NCBI RefSeq assembly: GCF_023573145.1
Contig: NZ_CP097635.1
Location: forward strand, 1,612,001-1,676,000
DNA length: 64,000 nucleotides
Origin: Aquincola tertiaricarbonis
GTDB lineage: Bacteria; Pseudomonadota; Gammaproteobacteria; Burkholderiales; Burkholderiaceae_C
Direction: 5' to 3'
The notes below the pieces were generated by a model that ran no database searches, had not been told where the DNA came from, and saw only the letters and a list, made by a program, of their open reading frames with translations. Shown here piece after piece: positions 40,191 through 50,021 of this stretch. Position 1 is the first letter of the stretch; each line of letters begins with the position of its first letter. The position numbers and the translations under genes are program-made.

Positions 40191-42656
40191 ATGCATTCCA
40201 CCCTTCACCGCCCGCTGCCCCGTTGGGCCCGTTGGGCTCGCTACACCGTCTCTGCGGCGCTGGCCTGCACGCTGCCGCTGTCGCCGGTGCTGCTGGCCGC
40301 GCTGGCGCCCGCGGCCCAGGCTGCCAGCATCACCTACGACATTCCGGCCGGCCCGCTGGAGCCGGCGCTCAACCGCTTCGGCCGTGAGGCCGGCATCCTG
40401 CTGTCGTTTTCCAGCGAGCTGGTGGCCGGCCTGCGCAGCCCCGGCTTGCGCGGCCAGCACGAGGTGGGCGCGGCACTGGAGCGCCTGCTGCAGGGCACCG
40501 GCCTGCAGGCCCAGCCGCAGCCGCAGGGCGGCTGGGCGCTGGTGCGCGCTGGCCAGGCAGCGGCTGCCGCCCCGGCCGCCCCAGCCGCTGTCTCGGTCCT
40601 GCCGGCGGTCACCGCGCGTGCCGCCGCCGAAACGGCCACCGGCCCGGTGGCCGGCTACGTCGCACGCCGCAGCGCCACCGCCAGCAAGACCGACACCGCG
40701 CTGCTCGACACGCCGCAGTCCGTCTCGGTGGTCAGTGCCGAGCGCATCGAGGCACTTGGCGCCACCCGGCTGCAGGAGGTGCTGGCCTACACCCCCGGCG
40801 TCGACGGCACCATCTACGGCGACGACTCGCGCTACGACTGGATCGCCGTGCGTGGCTTCGAGACCTTGTCACCCGGCTACTACCTCGATGGCCTGCAGCT
40901 GCGCAACAACGCCTGGTGGGCCGTGTGGCAGACCGAGAACTACGGCGTCGAGCGGGTCGAGATCCAGCGCGGCCCGGCCTCGGTGCTGTGGGGCCAGAAC
41001 GGGCCCGGCGGCATGGTCAACCTGGTGAGCAAGCGGCCCGCGCCCGGGCTGCTGCAGGAGCTGCGCGTCACGCTGGGCAGCCATGCCCGGCGCGAGGTGG
41101 CCGCCGACCTGTCCGGCGCCTTCGGCGAAGGCGAAGCCGCGCAGTGGCGGCTGGTGGGCCTGGCGCGCGATGCCGAGCTGCCCGCCGGCGGCATGGCCAA
41201 CGACCGCCAGTACCTGGCGCCTTCGCTCACGCTCAAGCTGGGGTCCGACACCCGGTTGACGCTGCTGTCGCAGCTGCTGCGCACGCGGGCCGGCGTGTAC
41301 GTGCGGGTGCTGCCCGAAGCGGGCACCCTGGTGCCCACGGCGGCGGGCACGCGCCTGCCCGCCACCCTGCTGGCGGGTGAACCGGGCTTCAACCGCTTCG
41401 ACCAGGACCAGACCATGCTGGGCTATGAGCTGGAACACCGGCTGAACGACCGCTGGACCTTCTCGCAAGGCCTGCGCTGGGCGCGGCTGGACGCCGACAT
41501 GCGTCAGGTCTACCAGACCGGCTACCTCGATGCGGCCCCCGCCAACCCGCAAGACCCGGCCGCCTGGCGTTTGCTCGGCCGCTCGGTCACCACCAGCCGC
41601 GAGAAGATCCATTCGCTGGTGGTGGACAGCCGCCTGCAGGGCGACCTGGTGTTCGGCGCCTGGCGCCACACGCTGCTGGCCGGCGTCGACCTGCAGCGCA
41701 GCCGGGTCGATCAGGTGAGCGTGTTCGGCGGCACGGTGTCGCCGCTGGACGTGGTGGCGCCTGTGTATGGCGGCGCGGTGGTGCCGGGTGATCCCGCCGT
41801 CAACTCGCACACCGTGCTGGAACAGACCGGCCTGTACCTGCAAGACCAGATCCGCCACGGCGCCTGGGTGATGACGCTGGGCGCGCGCCACGACCGCGCC
41901 GGGGTGGACACCGACGATCACCTGGCCGACGCCAGCACCCGCCAGCGCGACCACCACACCGGCGTGCGGGCGGGCATCGTCTACCGGGCGGCCGATGGCT
42001 GGGCGCAGTATGCCAGCTACGCCAGCTCGTTCGTGCCCTCCACCACGCTGAACCCGGCCACCGGCCGGCCCTTCGAGCCGGAGACCGGGCGCCAGCTGGA
42101 AGCCGGCCTGCGCTATGAGCCGGCGGGCCAGCGCGCGGTGTACAGCGCCGCCGTGTTTGAGCTGCAGCGCCGCAACTACGTCACTTACGACGCCTTGTTC
42201 GTGCCCTCGGCCCAGGGCGAGGTGACGGTGCGCGGCCTGGAGCTGGAAGCGGTGGCCGAGCCGCGCGCCGGCATGAACCTCACCGCCGCCTATGCCTTCA
42301 CGCCCAAGGCCGACGTCACGCGCAGCGCCAAGCCCGAAGAGATCGGGAAGCAGGCCACTGCGGTGCCGCGCCACCGGCTCTCGCTGTGGGTGGACCAGCG
42401 CCTGGGCGCCGGTCTCAAGCTGGGGCTGGGCGCCCGCGTCGTCGGCTCGCACCACGGCATCGGCGAAACCGCGGTGCGCGACGTGCCTGGCTACACCTTG
42501 TTCGATGCACTGCTGGGCTGGGAGATGCGCGCCTGGAGCGTGGCGCTCAACGTCAGCAACCTCACCGACAAGGACGTGATCGTCAACTGCAGCAGCGGCA
42601 ACTGCTACTACGGCAGCCAGCGGCGCGTGTCATTGAGCGCGGCCTACCGGTTCTGA
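40191..42656 (+). CDS. TonB-dependent siderophore receptor with N-terminal signalling (STN) domain
   Basis: An 821-residue outer-membrane transporter. It has a signal peptide to about residue 43, an STN domain (ITYDIPAGPLEPALNRFG, residues 46-110), a plug domain (PQSVSVVSAERIEALGATRL; RGPASVLWGQNGPGGMVNLV) and a 22-strand-type barrel ending in Tyr-Arg-Phe. The STN domain means that it signals to FecR. Features resemble ferrichrome/FhuE-type receptors. GAGAGGAG precedes ATG 40191. Confidence 0.93.
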   Translation: MHSTLHRPLPRWARWARYTVSAALACTLPLSPVLLAALAPAAQAASITYDIPAGPLEPALNRFGREAGILLSFSSELVAGLRSPGLRGQHEVGAALERLLQGTGLQAQPQPQGGWALVRAGQAAAAAPAAPAAVSVLPAVTARAAAETATGPVAGYVARRSATASKTDTALLDTPQSVSVVSAERIEALGATRLQEVLAYTPGVDGTIYGDDSRYDWIAVRGFETLSPGYYLDGLQLRNNAWWAVWQTENYGVERVEIQRGPASVLWGQNGPGGMVNLVSKRPAPGLLQELRVTLGSHARREVAADLSGAFGEGEAAQWRLVGLARDAELPAGGMANDRQYLAPSLTLKLGSDTRLTLLSQLLRTRAGVYVRVLPEAGTLVPTAAGTRLPATLLAGEPGFNRFDQDQTMLGYELEHRLNDRWTFSQGLRWARLDADMRQVYQTGYLDAAPANPQDPAAWRLLGRSVTTSREKIHSLVVDSRLQGDLVFGAWRHTLLAGVDLQRSRVDQVSVFGGTVSPLDVVAPVYGGAVVPGDPAVNSHTVLEQTGLYLQDQIRHGAWVMTLGARHDRAGVDTDDHLADASTRQRDHHTGVRAGIVYRAADGWAQYASYASSFVPSTTLNPATGRPFEPETGRQLEAGLRYEPAGQRAVYSAAVFELQRRNYVTYDALFVPSAQGEVTVRGLELEAVAEPRAGMNLTAAYAFTPKADVTRSAKPEEIGKQATAVPRHRLSLWVDQRLGAGLKLGLGARVVGSHHGIGETAVRDVPGYTLFDALLGWEMRAWSVALNVSNLTDKDVIVNCSSGNCYYGSQRRVSLSAAYRF

Positions 42657-42669
42657 GCGGTCGATTCAC

Positions 42670-44001
42670 TCACTGCAGCCCGTCGACCTCTTCTCGCACC
42701 CGCGCCAGGGCCTTGCGCAGTTCGTCGAGCGCCACCGAGCCCAATGCCAGCCGCAAGGCATGCGGCACCGGCGCGGCCGCGGCAAACGGCTCGGCGGTGG
42801 ACACCGAAATGCCGTCCTTCAACAACGCGGCCGCCACGCGGTCGGCCCGCGCGCCTTCAGGCAGCGGCAGCCACACGAAGTACGAAGACGGATGCGACTG
42901 CACCCGCAGCCCGCGGAGCGCCTGCGCCGCCAGCTGCTGGCGCATCGCGGCATCGGCGCGCTTGTCGGCTTCCAGCCGCGCCACCGTGCCATCGGCCAGC
43001 CAGCCCAGCGCGATGGCCGTCATCACGCCCGGCGTGTTCCAGGTGGTGGCGCGTATGGCCCGCTGCAGCCGCGGCACCCAGGCTGCCGGCGCCGCCACAA
43101 AGCCCACGCGCAGGCCGGTGGCCAGGCTCTTGGAAAAGCCGGACACGTACACCGTGGCTTCGGGCAGCCAGGTGGCCAGCGGCGGCGGCGCTTCGGGCGC
43201 CAGAAACGCGTAGGCCGCATCCTCGATCACCAGCAGGCCGTGGCGGCGCGCCAGCGCGGCCAGCTGGCGGCGGCGGGTGGCGCTCATCACCCAGCCCAGC
43301 GGGTTGTGCATCGTGGGCATGGTGTACAGCGCCCGCACCTGCCGCCGTCGGCACAGCGCCTCCAGCGCGTCCAGGTCCGGCCCGGGGCCGGCCGCCGGCA
43401 CCGCCAGCAGTTCCAGGTGCTGCTGCTCGGCCAGCACCTTGAAGCCCGGGTAGGTCAGCGCATCGGCGGCCACCACGTCGCCCGGCTGCAGCAAGGCCAT
43501 CACCGCCGTGGCCAGGCCATGCTGCGCGCCATCGCAGATCAACACCTGATCGCCCGCCACCTGCAGCCCGCGGTCCTGCAGGTGGCGGGCGATGGCGGCC
43601 CGCTCATGCGGCCGGCCGCCGTGGGGCTGGTAGCGCAGCAGCGCGTCCAGGTCGCCACCGGCTGCCAGCTGGCGCAAGGCCTGGCGCAGCAGCTCGGCCT
43701 GGCCGGGCACCGCGGGGTAGTTGAAGCTCAGGTCCACCACGCCATCGGCCGCCGCCTGCTGGTCGATGCCCAGGCCGCGCGGCAAGGCCACCTCGCGCAC
43801 GAAGGTGCCGCGGCCGGTTTCGCCGCTCACCAGGCCCATCGCTTCCAGCTCCGCGTACGCGCGGGTGGCCGTCACCAGCGCCAGGCCCTCGGCCGCGGCC
43901 AGCGCCCGGTGCGTGGGCAGGCGCGTGCCGGGTGGCAGCCGGCCCTGGCGGATGTCGGCGGCCAGGCGGTCCACCAGCGGCTTGTAGCGGGGCAGGGGCA
44001 T
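42670..44001 (-). CDS. MocR-type regulator (GntR helix-turn-helix fused to an aminotransferase-like domain)
   Basis: A 443-residue protein. Residues 1-75 are a GntR winged helix (IRQGRLPPGTRLPTHRALAA, ALVTATRAYAELEAMGLVSG). Residues 95-440 are a fold-type-I PLP aminotransferase-like domain, with the PLP lysine in TVYVSGFSKSLATGLRVGFV. It is divergent from the DJ-1-type gene, its likely target. Such regulators sense PLP or amino compounds. Confidence 0.9.
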   Translation of the reverse strand: MPLPRYKPLVDRLAADIRQGRLPPGTRLPTHRALAAAEGLALVTATRAYAELEAMGLVSGETGRGTFVREVALPRGLGIDQQAAADGVVDLSFNYPAVPGQAELLRQALRQLAAGGDLDALLRYQPHGGRPHERAAIARHLQDRGLQVAGDQVLICDGAQHGLATAVMALLQPGDVVAADALTYPGFKVLAEQQHLELLAVPAAGPGPDLDALEALCRRRQVRALYTMPTMHNPLGWVMSATRRRQLAALARRHGLLVIEDAAYAFLAPEAPPPLATWLPEATVYVSGFSKSLATGLRVGFVAAPAAWVPRLQRAIRATTWNTPGVMTAIALGWLADGTVARLEADKRADAAMRQQLAAQALRGLRVQSHPSSYFVWLPLPEGARADRVAAALLKDGISVSTAEPFAAAAPVPHALRLALGSVALDELRKALARVREEVDGLQ

Positions 44002-44065
44002 GGCGGCGGCGTGTATCCATGACAATCGTTTGATCGTATCGGATGGTGGCCCTAGCATCGGCCGC

Positions 44066-44689
44066 ATGCACACCGCCATCCTCACCTTTGAAGGCTTCAA
44101 CGAGCTGGACTCGCTCATCGCGCTGGGCATCCTGCGCCGCATCCAGCGCCCCGGCTGGCGGGTGACGCTGGCCACGCCCACGCCGCGTGTGCGGTCGATG
44201 AACGGCGTGGTGCTGGAAGGGCAAAGCACGCTGGAAGAGGCGAGCCAGGCCGATGCGGTGATCGTGGGCAGCGGCCTGCTCACGCGCCAGGTGGTGGCCG
44301 ATGCGGCGCTGATGGCGCGCCTGCAGCTGGACCCCACGCGGCAATTGGTCGGCGCCCAATGCTCCGGCACCCTGGTGCTGGCCAGGCTGGGCCTGCTGCA
44401 AGGCGTGGCGGCCTGCACCGACCTGACCACCAAGCCCTGGGTGCAGGAAGCCGGCGTGGGCGTGCTCGACCAGCCCTTCTTCGCCCGCGGCAACGTGGCC
44501 ACTGCCGGCGGCTGCCTGGCCGCGCAGTACCTGGCCACCTGGGTCATCGCCCGCAGCGAAGGCGTGGAGGCGGCGGCCCAGGCCATGCACTACGTGGCCC
44601 CGGTGGGCGAGAAGGACGACTACGTGGCCCGTGCGCTGGGCAATGTGGCGCCGTACCTGCCTGCGATGGATGAGCCGGTTGGCGCCTGA
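44066..44689 (+). CDS. DJ-1/PfpI-family protein
   Basis: A 207-residue protein of the class-I glutamine-amidotransferase-like superfamily. The nucleophile cysteine is in the elbow LVGAQCSGTLVLARLG (about residue 99) and the N-terminal Glu in LTFEGFNELDSLIALG. The reaction is unknown; relatives include isonitrile hydratases, glyoxalases and regulators. Divergent from the MocR gene with 64 bases between, which contain three ATCG steps (44032-44041) that may be an operator. Confidence 0.85.
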   Translation: MHTAILTFEGFNELDSLIALGILRRIQRPGWRVTLATPTPRVRSMNGVVLEGQSTLEEASQADAVIVGSGLLTRQVVADAALMARLQLDPTRQLVGAQCSGTLVLARLGLLQGVAACTDLTTKPWVQEAGVGVLDQPFFARGNVATAGGCLAAQYLATWVIARSEGVEAAAQAMHYVAPVGEKDDYVARALGNVAPYLPAMDEPVGA

Positions 44690-44721
44690 AGCTGGACGCC
44701 TTGACCGCGAAAGCCGACCCG

Positions 44722-44750
44722 CTCGCTGCGCGCCTTGGGCGGGCAGCGAG
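44722..44750. terminator. Hairpin between DJ-1-type and PEP-CTERM genes
   Basis: CTCGCTGC at 44722-44729 and GCAGCGAG at 44743-44750 form an 8-bp stem with a 13-base loop between two convergent genes. No T-run follows, so termination is only likely. Confidence 0.4.
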
Positions 44751-44762
44751 GTTGGGGGCAAC

Positions 44763-45455
44763 TTAGTGACGGCGACCGCGCCCGGATGACAAGCGCAGGC
44801 CCAGGCCCAGTGCGCCCAGGCCGGCCAGCAGCATGCCGTAGGTGGAGGGCTCCGGCACGGCAGAAACGTAGGAGCTGATGAACTCCACGCGCACGCCCGT
44901 CGGGTTGGTGTACGGGCTGTTGTAGTTCGTGACCTCAAAACGCAAGGAATTGACGCCGTCGACGAAACCGGAATTGACCGAGAACACTTCCCAGTTGGAG
45001 GCGCCTTGGGTGAGTTCGACGCCGTTCAAATACGCCTTCCCGAAGTCGTCGGCAAACCATTTGAGAGACATCTGCGCCGTGCTGGCGTTCTTGCCGCTCA
45101 GGTCAAACTGCAGGGTCCAGTTGTAGATGCCATCCAGCCCCGTGTTCCGGTCGAAACTGGTGCCTTGCAGTGCGGTCGGCGTGAGCCAGCTGGAGGCCTC
45201 GGTGTTCAGCGGCCAGTACGTGTTGCTCGTGAGCGGATAGGAGCCGTTGCTGGTGACCACCCCGTAGGTGCCGGAGGACGTGGTGGTGCCGAATGCGCTG
45301 CCTTGAACTCTGGAGAACGCGTAGTTGTAGTCGACACTGCCGGCAGATAGGCCGTATCCGGTGCTGACCAGTCCTGAAATGGTGTCTGCTTGTGCTTGCA
45401 ATGCCAGTGTGCAGGTGGCGGCGACTACTGCTAGTTTGGCGGCTTTTGCGATCAT
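44763..45455 (-). CDS. PEP-CTERM sorted extracellular protein
   Basis: A 230-residue secreted protein. It has a signal peptide (to LQAQA-DT) and the C-terminal sorting tail VPEPSTYGMLLAGLGALG followed by a hydrophobic helix and an Arg-rich end. The middle is Ser/Thr/Asn/Gly-rich and beta-rich. The tail is recognised by an exosortase, which must be encoded elsewhere in the genome. Function of the mature protein unknown; the family is linked to biofilm and exopolysaccharide. ATG 45455 is chosen for the signal peptide, though no strong ribosome site is seen. Confidence 0.9.
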   Translation of the reverse strand: MIAKAAKLAVVAATCTLALQAQADTISGLVSTGYGLSAGSVDYNYAFSRVQGSAFGTTTSSGTYGVVTSNGSYPLTSNTYWPLNTEASSWLTPTALQGTSFDRNTGLDGIYNWTLQFDLSGKNASTAQMSLKWFADDFGKAYLNGVELTQGASNWEVFSVNSGFVDGVNSLRFEVTNYNSPYTNPTGVRVEFISSYVSAVPEPSTYGMLLAGLGALGLGLRLSSGRGRRH

Positions 45456-45999
45456 GTTAGCTGTGAAGGTGTAGCGGGGGTCTGAAGCAATTTGGCAATT
45501 GGCAGAAGCGTCGGCAGCCGACATCAGGTACGGCAAATCGTCAGCGAAGAGGCTGATGGCTCAATTGTCCGGGGGCGGGTCTGTGAGCTGTTGACTTGTG
45601 GTGGGATATGGATCCTTTGCAATGAAGCTGCAGCACGGCGGTGCCGTGCGGCTTGAGCCTAGCGTTGGCACTCGTGCCGGTCAAAGGCCTTCTGCTTCAA
45701 GCAATCGATGGACCACAGGTCGGACATTTGTCGTGAATGTTGACCGCGAAAAACATCACGCAATTGTCGCGTTTCGCACAGAGCCAATGCTGCAGGTTGA
45801 ATGAGGCGCTGGCGATGCACCAAGTCGTCGAATTGGCGCCATCCGTGCAAGGTGACCATCTTGTCGCGCACCAACGCGCAGCGCGGCCATTGGGCCGCGC
45901 TTTGTTCCGTCAATCAAAAATGTGGCCGCTTTTAGGAGCCCAAATGCGCCGTCACGGAGTTCGACAAGCTCGTCATTTGGAAGTCGGCCTGACCCTTCT
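45456..45999. other. Intergenic region with a terminator-like hairpin, no convincing gene
   Basis: About 540 bases. The short open frames have no motif or codon pattern. A GC-rich hairpin at 45881-45900 (stem GCGCGGCC/GGCCGCGC, loop ATTG, then TTTG) looks like a plus-strand terminator with no gene in front of it. The rest contains nothing I can identify. Confidence 0.5.
45881..45905 (+). terminator. Orphan terminator-like hairpin
   Basis: Perfect 8-bp stem with a 4-base loop followed by TTTG. No coding gene ends just before it on the plus strand, so it could end a small RNA or be a relic. Confidence 0.45.
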
Positions 46000-47181
46000 T
46001 CAGCGATAAGCCTGGTACGTCGCCGTCTCGAAGTTGACGTAGCCCATGAACGAGCCCGGGTCGCCGAAGGGCAGGATCTGCGTGGCCCAGAAGCCGCCGA
46101 TGCCGCTTTCGCGGTCGACCCAATAGAACAGGTTGGCCAGGCCTGCCCAGCCTTGGGCGCCGGCCGGGCGGCCGGTGGGGGCGGGTGCTTCGTTGATCAT
46201 GAAGGGCAGTGACCAGGCCTTGGGCAGGCCGGGGAAAAACTCCGCGTCGTTCGACAGCGTCTTGATCACGCCGGGCAGCATCGTCACCTTCAGCTTGGGG
46301 TCCAGGTGGCGCTGGCAGGCCATGGCCACCGTCTCGGGCTTGAGCACGCGGCCGTGCGGGCCGGCCCCGTCGTTCAGCCACATGCGGATGAACTTCATGT
46401 ACTCACCCACCGTGCCATAGAGGCCGTGACCGCCGCAGTGCACTTCGGGCTTGGCGGGCAGCTCGAAGTCCATCGCTTCCAGCCGGCCGTCGGGGTGGCG
46501 CGCATGCATGCCGGCCACGCGGGCGCGCAGGCGGTCGTCGATCTCGAAGGTCATGTCCTCGATGCCCAGCGGCGCAAAGATGCGCTGGCGGAACACCTCG
46601 CCCAAGCGCTGGCCGGTGATGCCTTCCACCACCTGGCCCACCCAGTCGATGTTGCTGCCGTATTCCCAGCGCTCACCGGGGTCGAACAGCAGCGGCGTTT
46701 GCAGCGCGGCGCGGGTGGCGGTGATCACGCTGGGCTGCTTGCCCGCATCGGCCAGGCGCTTGTAGTTTTCGTTGAAGAAGTCGTAGCCAAAGCCGCCGGT
46801 GTGCGTCAGCAGCTGGCGGGTGGTCACCTGCGTCTTGGGCGGGCGCGTGCGGGCGTTGCCCTGCTCGTCAACGCTTTCCAGCACCTGCAGCTGGCCGATG
46901 GCCGGCGCATACCGCGCGGCCGGTGCGTCCAGGTCCAGCTGGCCGCTTTCCACCAGCTGCAGCGCGGCGGTGGCGGTGATGGCCTTGGTGGTGGAAAAGA
47001 TGGCAAACACCGTGTCGGTGCTCATCGGCGCCGGTGCGCCCAGGCGGCGCACGCCGGCCGCGCCCTCATACACATTGCCATTGCGGTCGGTGACCATTGC
47101 CACCACGCCGGGCACCTGGGGGCTGTCTTCCACCGTGCTCTTCAAGATGGAGTCCAGCGTGGCCTGCAACTGCTTGCTCAT
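46000..47181 (-). CDS. Serine beta-lactamase-like hydrolase/esterase (class C fold)
   Basis: A 393-residue hydrolase. The nucleophile is in [18 protein letters not shown] (SxxK, with S near residue 65), the second motif is Tyr in WEYGSNIDW, and the third a [10 protein letters not shown] segment near residue 250. This is the pattern of EstB-like esterases. No signal peptide, so it is cytoplasmic and not a resistance enzyme. It follows the Baeyer-Villiger monooxygenase gene by 22 bases and should cleave the ester or lactone that enzyme makes. AGGAG precedes the ATG. Confidence 0.88.
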   Translation of the reverse strand: MSKQLQATLDSILKSTVEDSPQVPGVVAMVTDRNGNVYEGAAGVRRLGAPAPMSTDTVFAIFSTTKAITATAALQLVESGQLDLDAPAARYAPAIGQLQVLESVDEQGNARTRPPKTQVTTRQLLTHTGGFGYDFFNENYKRLADAGKQPSVITATRAALQTPLLFDPGERWEYGSNIDWVGQVVEGITGQRLGEVFRQRIFAPLGIEDMTFEIDDRLRARVAGMHARHPDGRLEAMDFELPAKPEVHCGGHGLYGTVGEYMKFIRMWLNDGAGPHGRVLKPETVAMACQRHLDPKLKVTMLPGVIKTLSNDAEFFPGLPKAWSLPFMINEAPAPTGRPAGAQGWAGLANLFYWVDRESGIGGFWATQILPFGDPGSFMGYVNFETATYQAYR

Positions 47182-47203
47182 GGGTTTGTCTCCTGTGCTG
47201 TGG

Positions 47204-48832
47204 TCAGTGCATCTCGAATCCGGGGTAGCCATCACGCGCCACCTCGTCGCAGCGGCGCTTGTAGTCGCCCACGCCGCCGGTGTAAGACAGTACGCGCCGT
47301 GGCTTACCGGGTACGTTGGAACCCACATACCACGACGTGGTCTTGCTGATCAGCGTGGCATTGGCCGTTTCGTCGTGGTGGCGCACCCAGGCGGCTTCCG
47401 CGGCGGCGGTGGGCTCCACCACGCGCTTGCCGTGGCGGCGCATGTGGCCCACCAGGCCGGTGATCCATTCGGTCTGCTGCTGCAGGCAGGTGGTCATGTT
47501 GCACAGCGCAGCCGAAGGCGCCAGCGGCACCGCGGTGGTCAGCAGGTTGGGGTAGCCGTGCTTGGCCAGGCCCATGGTCGTGCGGATGTCGGTGAACCAG
47601 TCGTCGCGCAGCGACCGGCCGCCGCGGCCGCGGATGTCGATGCGCGTCAACGCGCCGGTGCCCGCATCAAAGCCCGTGGCCAGCACGATCACGTCCAGCT
47701 CATGCACCGTGCCATCGGCCAGCTGAATGCCCTGCGGCACGATGCGCGCTATCGGGTTGGCCTTGACGCTCACCGCTTCCACGTTCGGGCGGTGGTACAC
47801 CTCCAGGTAGTTGGTTTCCAGCGGCACGCGATGCGTGCCGAAGCCGTAGTCCTGCGGAATCAGCAGCTCGCACAGGCGGGGGTCCTTCAGGCGCTGGCGC
47901 ATCTTCTCGCGCACAAACTCCGAGATCTCTTCGCTGATCTGCTCGTCGAAGAACATCTCGGCGTACGAGGCCAGCCACAGCTTGAGCGAGCCATCGGCAT
48001 GCACCTCTTCCAGCCAGGCGCGGCGCTGCTCGGGCGTGTCGGTGGCCCACTGGCGGGTGAAGTCGTACTCAAAGCCGGTGAAGCTGTGGGGCAGTGTGTC
48101 GCGCAGCTCCTCGAAGCGCGCCTTGTAGGCCGCGGCCTCGCGCTCGCCATAGCTGGGGTTCTTCATCGGCAGCACATACTGCGGCGTGCGGATGAACACC
48201 TTCAGCTGCTTCACCTGGTCGGCAATGGTCTGGATCACCTGGATGCCGGTGGCGCCGATGCCCACCACGCCCACGCGCTGCTCGCGCAGGTCCAGCGGCT
48301 GGTGCGGCCAGCGCCCGGTGTGGAAGATGCGGCCGGCAAAACTCTCCTGCCCCTCGAACACCTTCTCCATCGGCGCCGACAGCATGCCGGCGCAGGTGAT
48401 CAGGTACTGGGTGTCGATCTGCTCGCCGGTGTCGGTGCTCACCCGCCAGCGGCCGCGGCTGTCGTCCCACTCCGCGCGGGTGATGCGGGTGTTGAACTGG
48501 ATGTCGGGCCGCAGCGCCAGCCGGTCGGTCACGTAGTGCATCCAGCGCTCGATCTCGGGCTGGCCGGGAAACTTCGAACTCCAGGTCCAATCGGTGTACA
48601 GGCTTTTGTCAAACAGGTACTGGTAGATGTAGGCCTCTGAGTCGAACTTGGCGCCGGGGTAGCGGTTCCAGTACCAGGTGCCGCCCACGTCGCTCGCGGC
48701 GTCGTACACACGCACCTTCAAATCCAGCTGCCGCAGCTGGTGCAGCTGGTACAGGCCGGCCACGCCGGCGCCGATGATCAGCGCGTCGAGCGTGCGGGTG
48801 GTGCTGCCGTTCGATGGAATGGGTTCCGTCAT
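47204..48832 (-). CDS. Baeyer-Villiger-type FAD monooxygenase
   Basis: A 542-residue flavin monooxygenase. FAD site [18 protein letters not shown] (19-36), the BVMO fingerprint [12 protein letters not shown] (165-176), and the NADPH site [18 protein letters not shown] (from about 189). It inserts oxygen next to a ketone carbonyl, giving an ester or lactone. Length fits cyclohexanone/phenylacetone monooxygenases. The C-terminal [18 protein letters not shown] is typical. Substrate unknown. Preceded by the AraC gene on the same strand by about 170 bases. Confidence 0.9.
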   Translation of the reverse strand: MTEPIPSNGSTTRTLDALIIGAGVAGLYQLHQLRQLDLKVRVYDAASDVGGTWYWNRYPGAKFDSEAYIYQYLFDKSLYTDWTWSSKFPGQPEIERWMHYVTDRLALRPDIQFNTRITRAEWDDSRGRWRVSTDTGEQIDTQYLITCAGMLSAPMEKVFEGQESFAGRIFHTGRWPHQPLDLREQRVGVVGIGATGIQVIQTIADQVKQLKVFIRTPQYVLPMKNPSYGEREAAAYKARFEELRDTLPHSFTGFEYDFTRQWATDTPEQRRAWLEEVHADGSLKLWLASYAEMFFDEQISEEISEFVREKMRQRLKDPRLCELLIPQDYGFGTHRVPLETNYLEVYHRPNVEAVSVKANPIARIVPQGIQLADGTVHELDVIVLATGFDAGTGALTRIDIRGRGGRSLRDDWFTDIRTTMGLAKHGYPNLLTTAVPLAPSAALCNMTTCLQQQTEWITGLVGHMRRHGKRVVEPTAAAEAAWVRHHDETANATLISKTTSWYVGSNVPGKPRRVLSYTGGVGDYKRRCDEVARDGYPGFEMH

Positions 48833-49002
48833 CTTCCTCTCCATGCGGTGGATCAATCCGCCCCGAACGCCAGCGTTCAGGCGGGAGCCGCAGGTTAGGA
48901 AGGGCCAGCCGCGCGGGCTTGAACAATCGCTGCGCGCGCGTTGAAGATTCGGCCCGGCCCGGGCAAACCCCGGGTAGGTCGGTCTGTGCGTCGGTCTGCC
49001 TG

Positions 49003-49923
49003 TCAGTGCCCGCGCCGCAGCTCGCCGGGCGTGCGGCCCAGCCGGGCCTTGAGCGTGCGCGTCATGTGCGCCTGGTCGGCAAAGCCGGTGGCCGCGGCCA
49101 CCGCCTTCAGCGGCAGGTTGCCGTGGTGCAGCAGCTGGCGCGCACGCTCCACCCGGCGGTCGATCACGTAGCGGTGGGCCGTGGTGCCCCAGCTGCTGCG
49201 CAGCAGGCGGCCCAGCGCGCACACGCCCACGCCGGCCACGCGGGCCAGCTGCTCCAGCGAGATGGGCTCGCACAGGTGCGCATCCACATACTCCTGCAGC
49301 CGGCGCGCCTGCACCGGGTGCAGCCGCTCATCGCGCGGCGCCTGCTTGAACCGAAAGGCCGCGTAGTGCCGCAGCAGGTGAATGCCCAGCTGGGTAGACA
49401 GCGCCTCGGCATACAGCGAGCAGCCCACGCTGGCGGTGGTGGCCTCTTGGCGCAGCAGGTGCGTCATCTGCGTGACGATGGGGTCGGCGCCGCTCAGCAC
49501 GTCGTGCAGGCGCACCTCGTCCACCGGCCGGCCTTCCATCTCGCTGGCCAGGCGGCACAGCAGGTCGTTGGTCAGGTACACGTGCGACACCACGATGTCC
49601 TCGGTCCAGTGCCAGTGCGAGTCGGCCGATTCGGTCATCAACGAGAACAGCCCGGCCGCGCAGCTGGTGCGCGTCCACCGACCATCGAACTGCCGCCGCA
49701 TGGGCGTGAAGCCGTCTTCGTACTGCACGATCAAGAAGCAGTCCAGCGGCGGAATCTCCACGTCCTGCCCGCGGTAGCGGTAGGTGCGCTGGCTGACGCC
49801 CTGCCAGTGCAGGTCGTCGCTGGCGCACAGGATCTCGCCCGGCACCCACACGGGCAAGTCGGCATAGCCGATGCGCTCAGGCCGCCGCGCCGGCGGCGCG
49901 GGAATCGAGGGAAGTGCTCGCAC
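49003..49923 (-). CDS. AraC-family regulator of the BVMO-esterase cassette
   Basis: A 306-residue regulator. The C-terminal 100 residues hold the double helix-turn-helix (ISLEQLARVAGVGVCALGRL; ATGFADQAHMTRTLKARLGR). The N-terminal 190 residues are a sensor domain of the FeaR/AraC-like type. Upstream of and co-oriented with the monooxygenase and esterase genes, so it probably activates them. Confidence 0.88.
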   Translation of the reverse strand: MRALPSIPAPPARRPERIGYADLPVWVPGEILCASDDLHWQGVSQRTYRYRGQDVEIPPLDCFLIVQYEDGFTPMRRQFDGRWTRTSCAAGLFSLMTESADSHWHWTEDIVVSHVYLTNDLLCRLASEMEGRPVDEVRLHDVLSGADPIVTQMTHLLRQEATTASVGCSLYAEALSTQLGIHLLRHYAAFRFKQAPRDERLHPVQARRLQEYVDAHLCEPISLEQLARVAGVGVCALGRLLRSSWGTTAHRYVIDRRVERARQLLHHGNLPLKAVAAATGFADQAHMTRTLKARLGRTPGELRRGH

Positions 49924-50021
49924 GGCGGGCTCCCAGGAAGTCAGGGAGGGATTGCAGCGAGTGGGGTGGGGGGAGTCAAGGGGGAGTACCCGGCGGGGGA
50001 GGGGCGCAGGAGATGGTTGTT

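Noticed and set aside
45598..45913. Short open frames on both strands between the PEP-CTERM and esterase genes
   Set aside because: They overlap each other, lack ribosome sites and show no conserved pattern.
46000..47181. Beta-lactam resistance gene
   Set aside because: There is no signal peptide and the gene is joined to a Baeyer-Villiger monooxygenase; the esterase reading is better supported.
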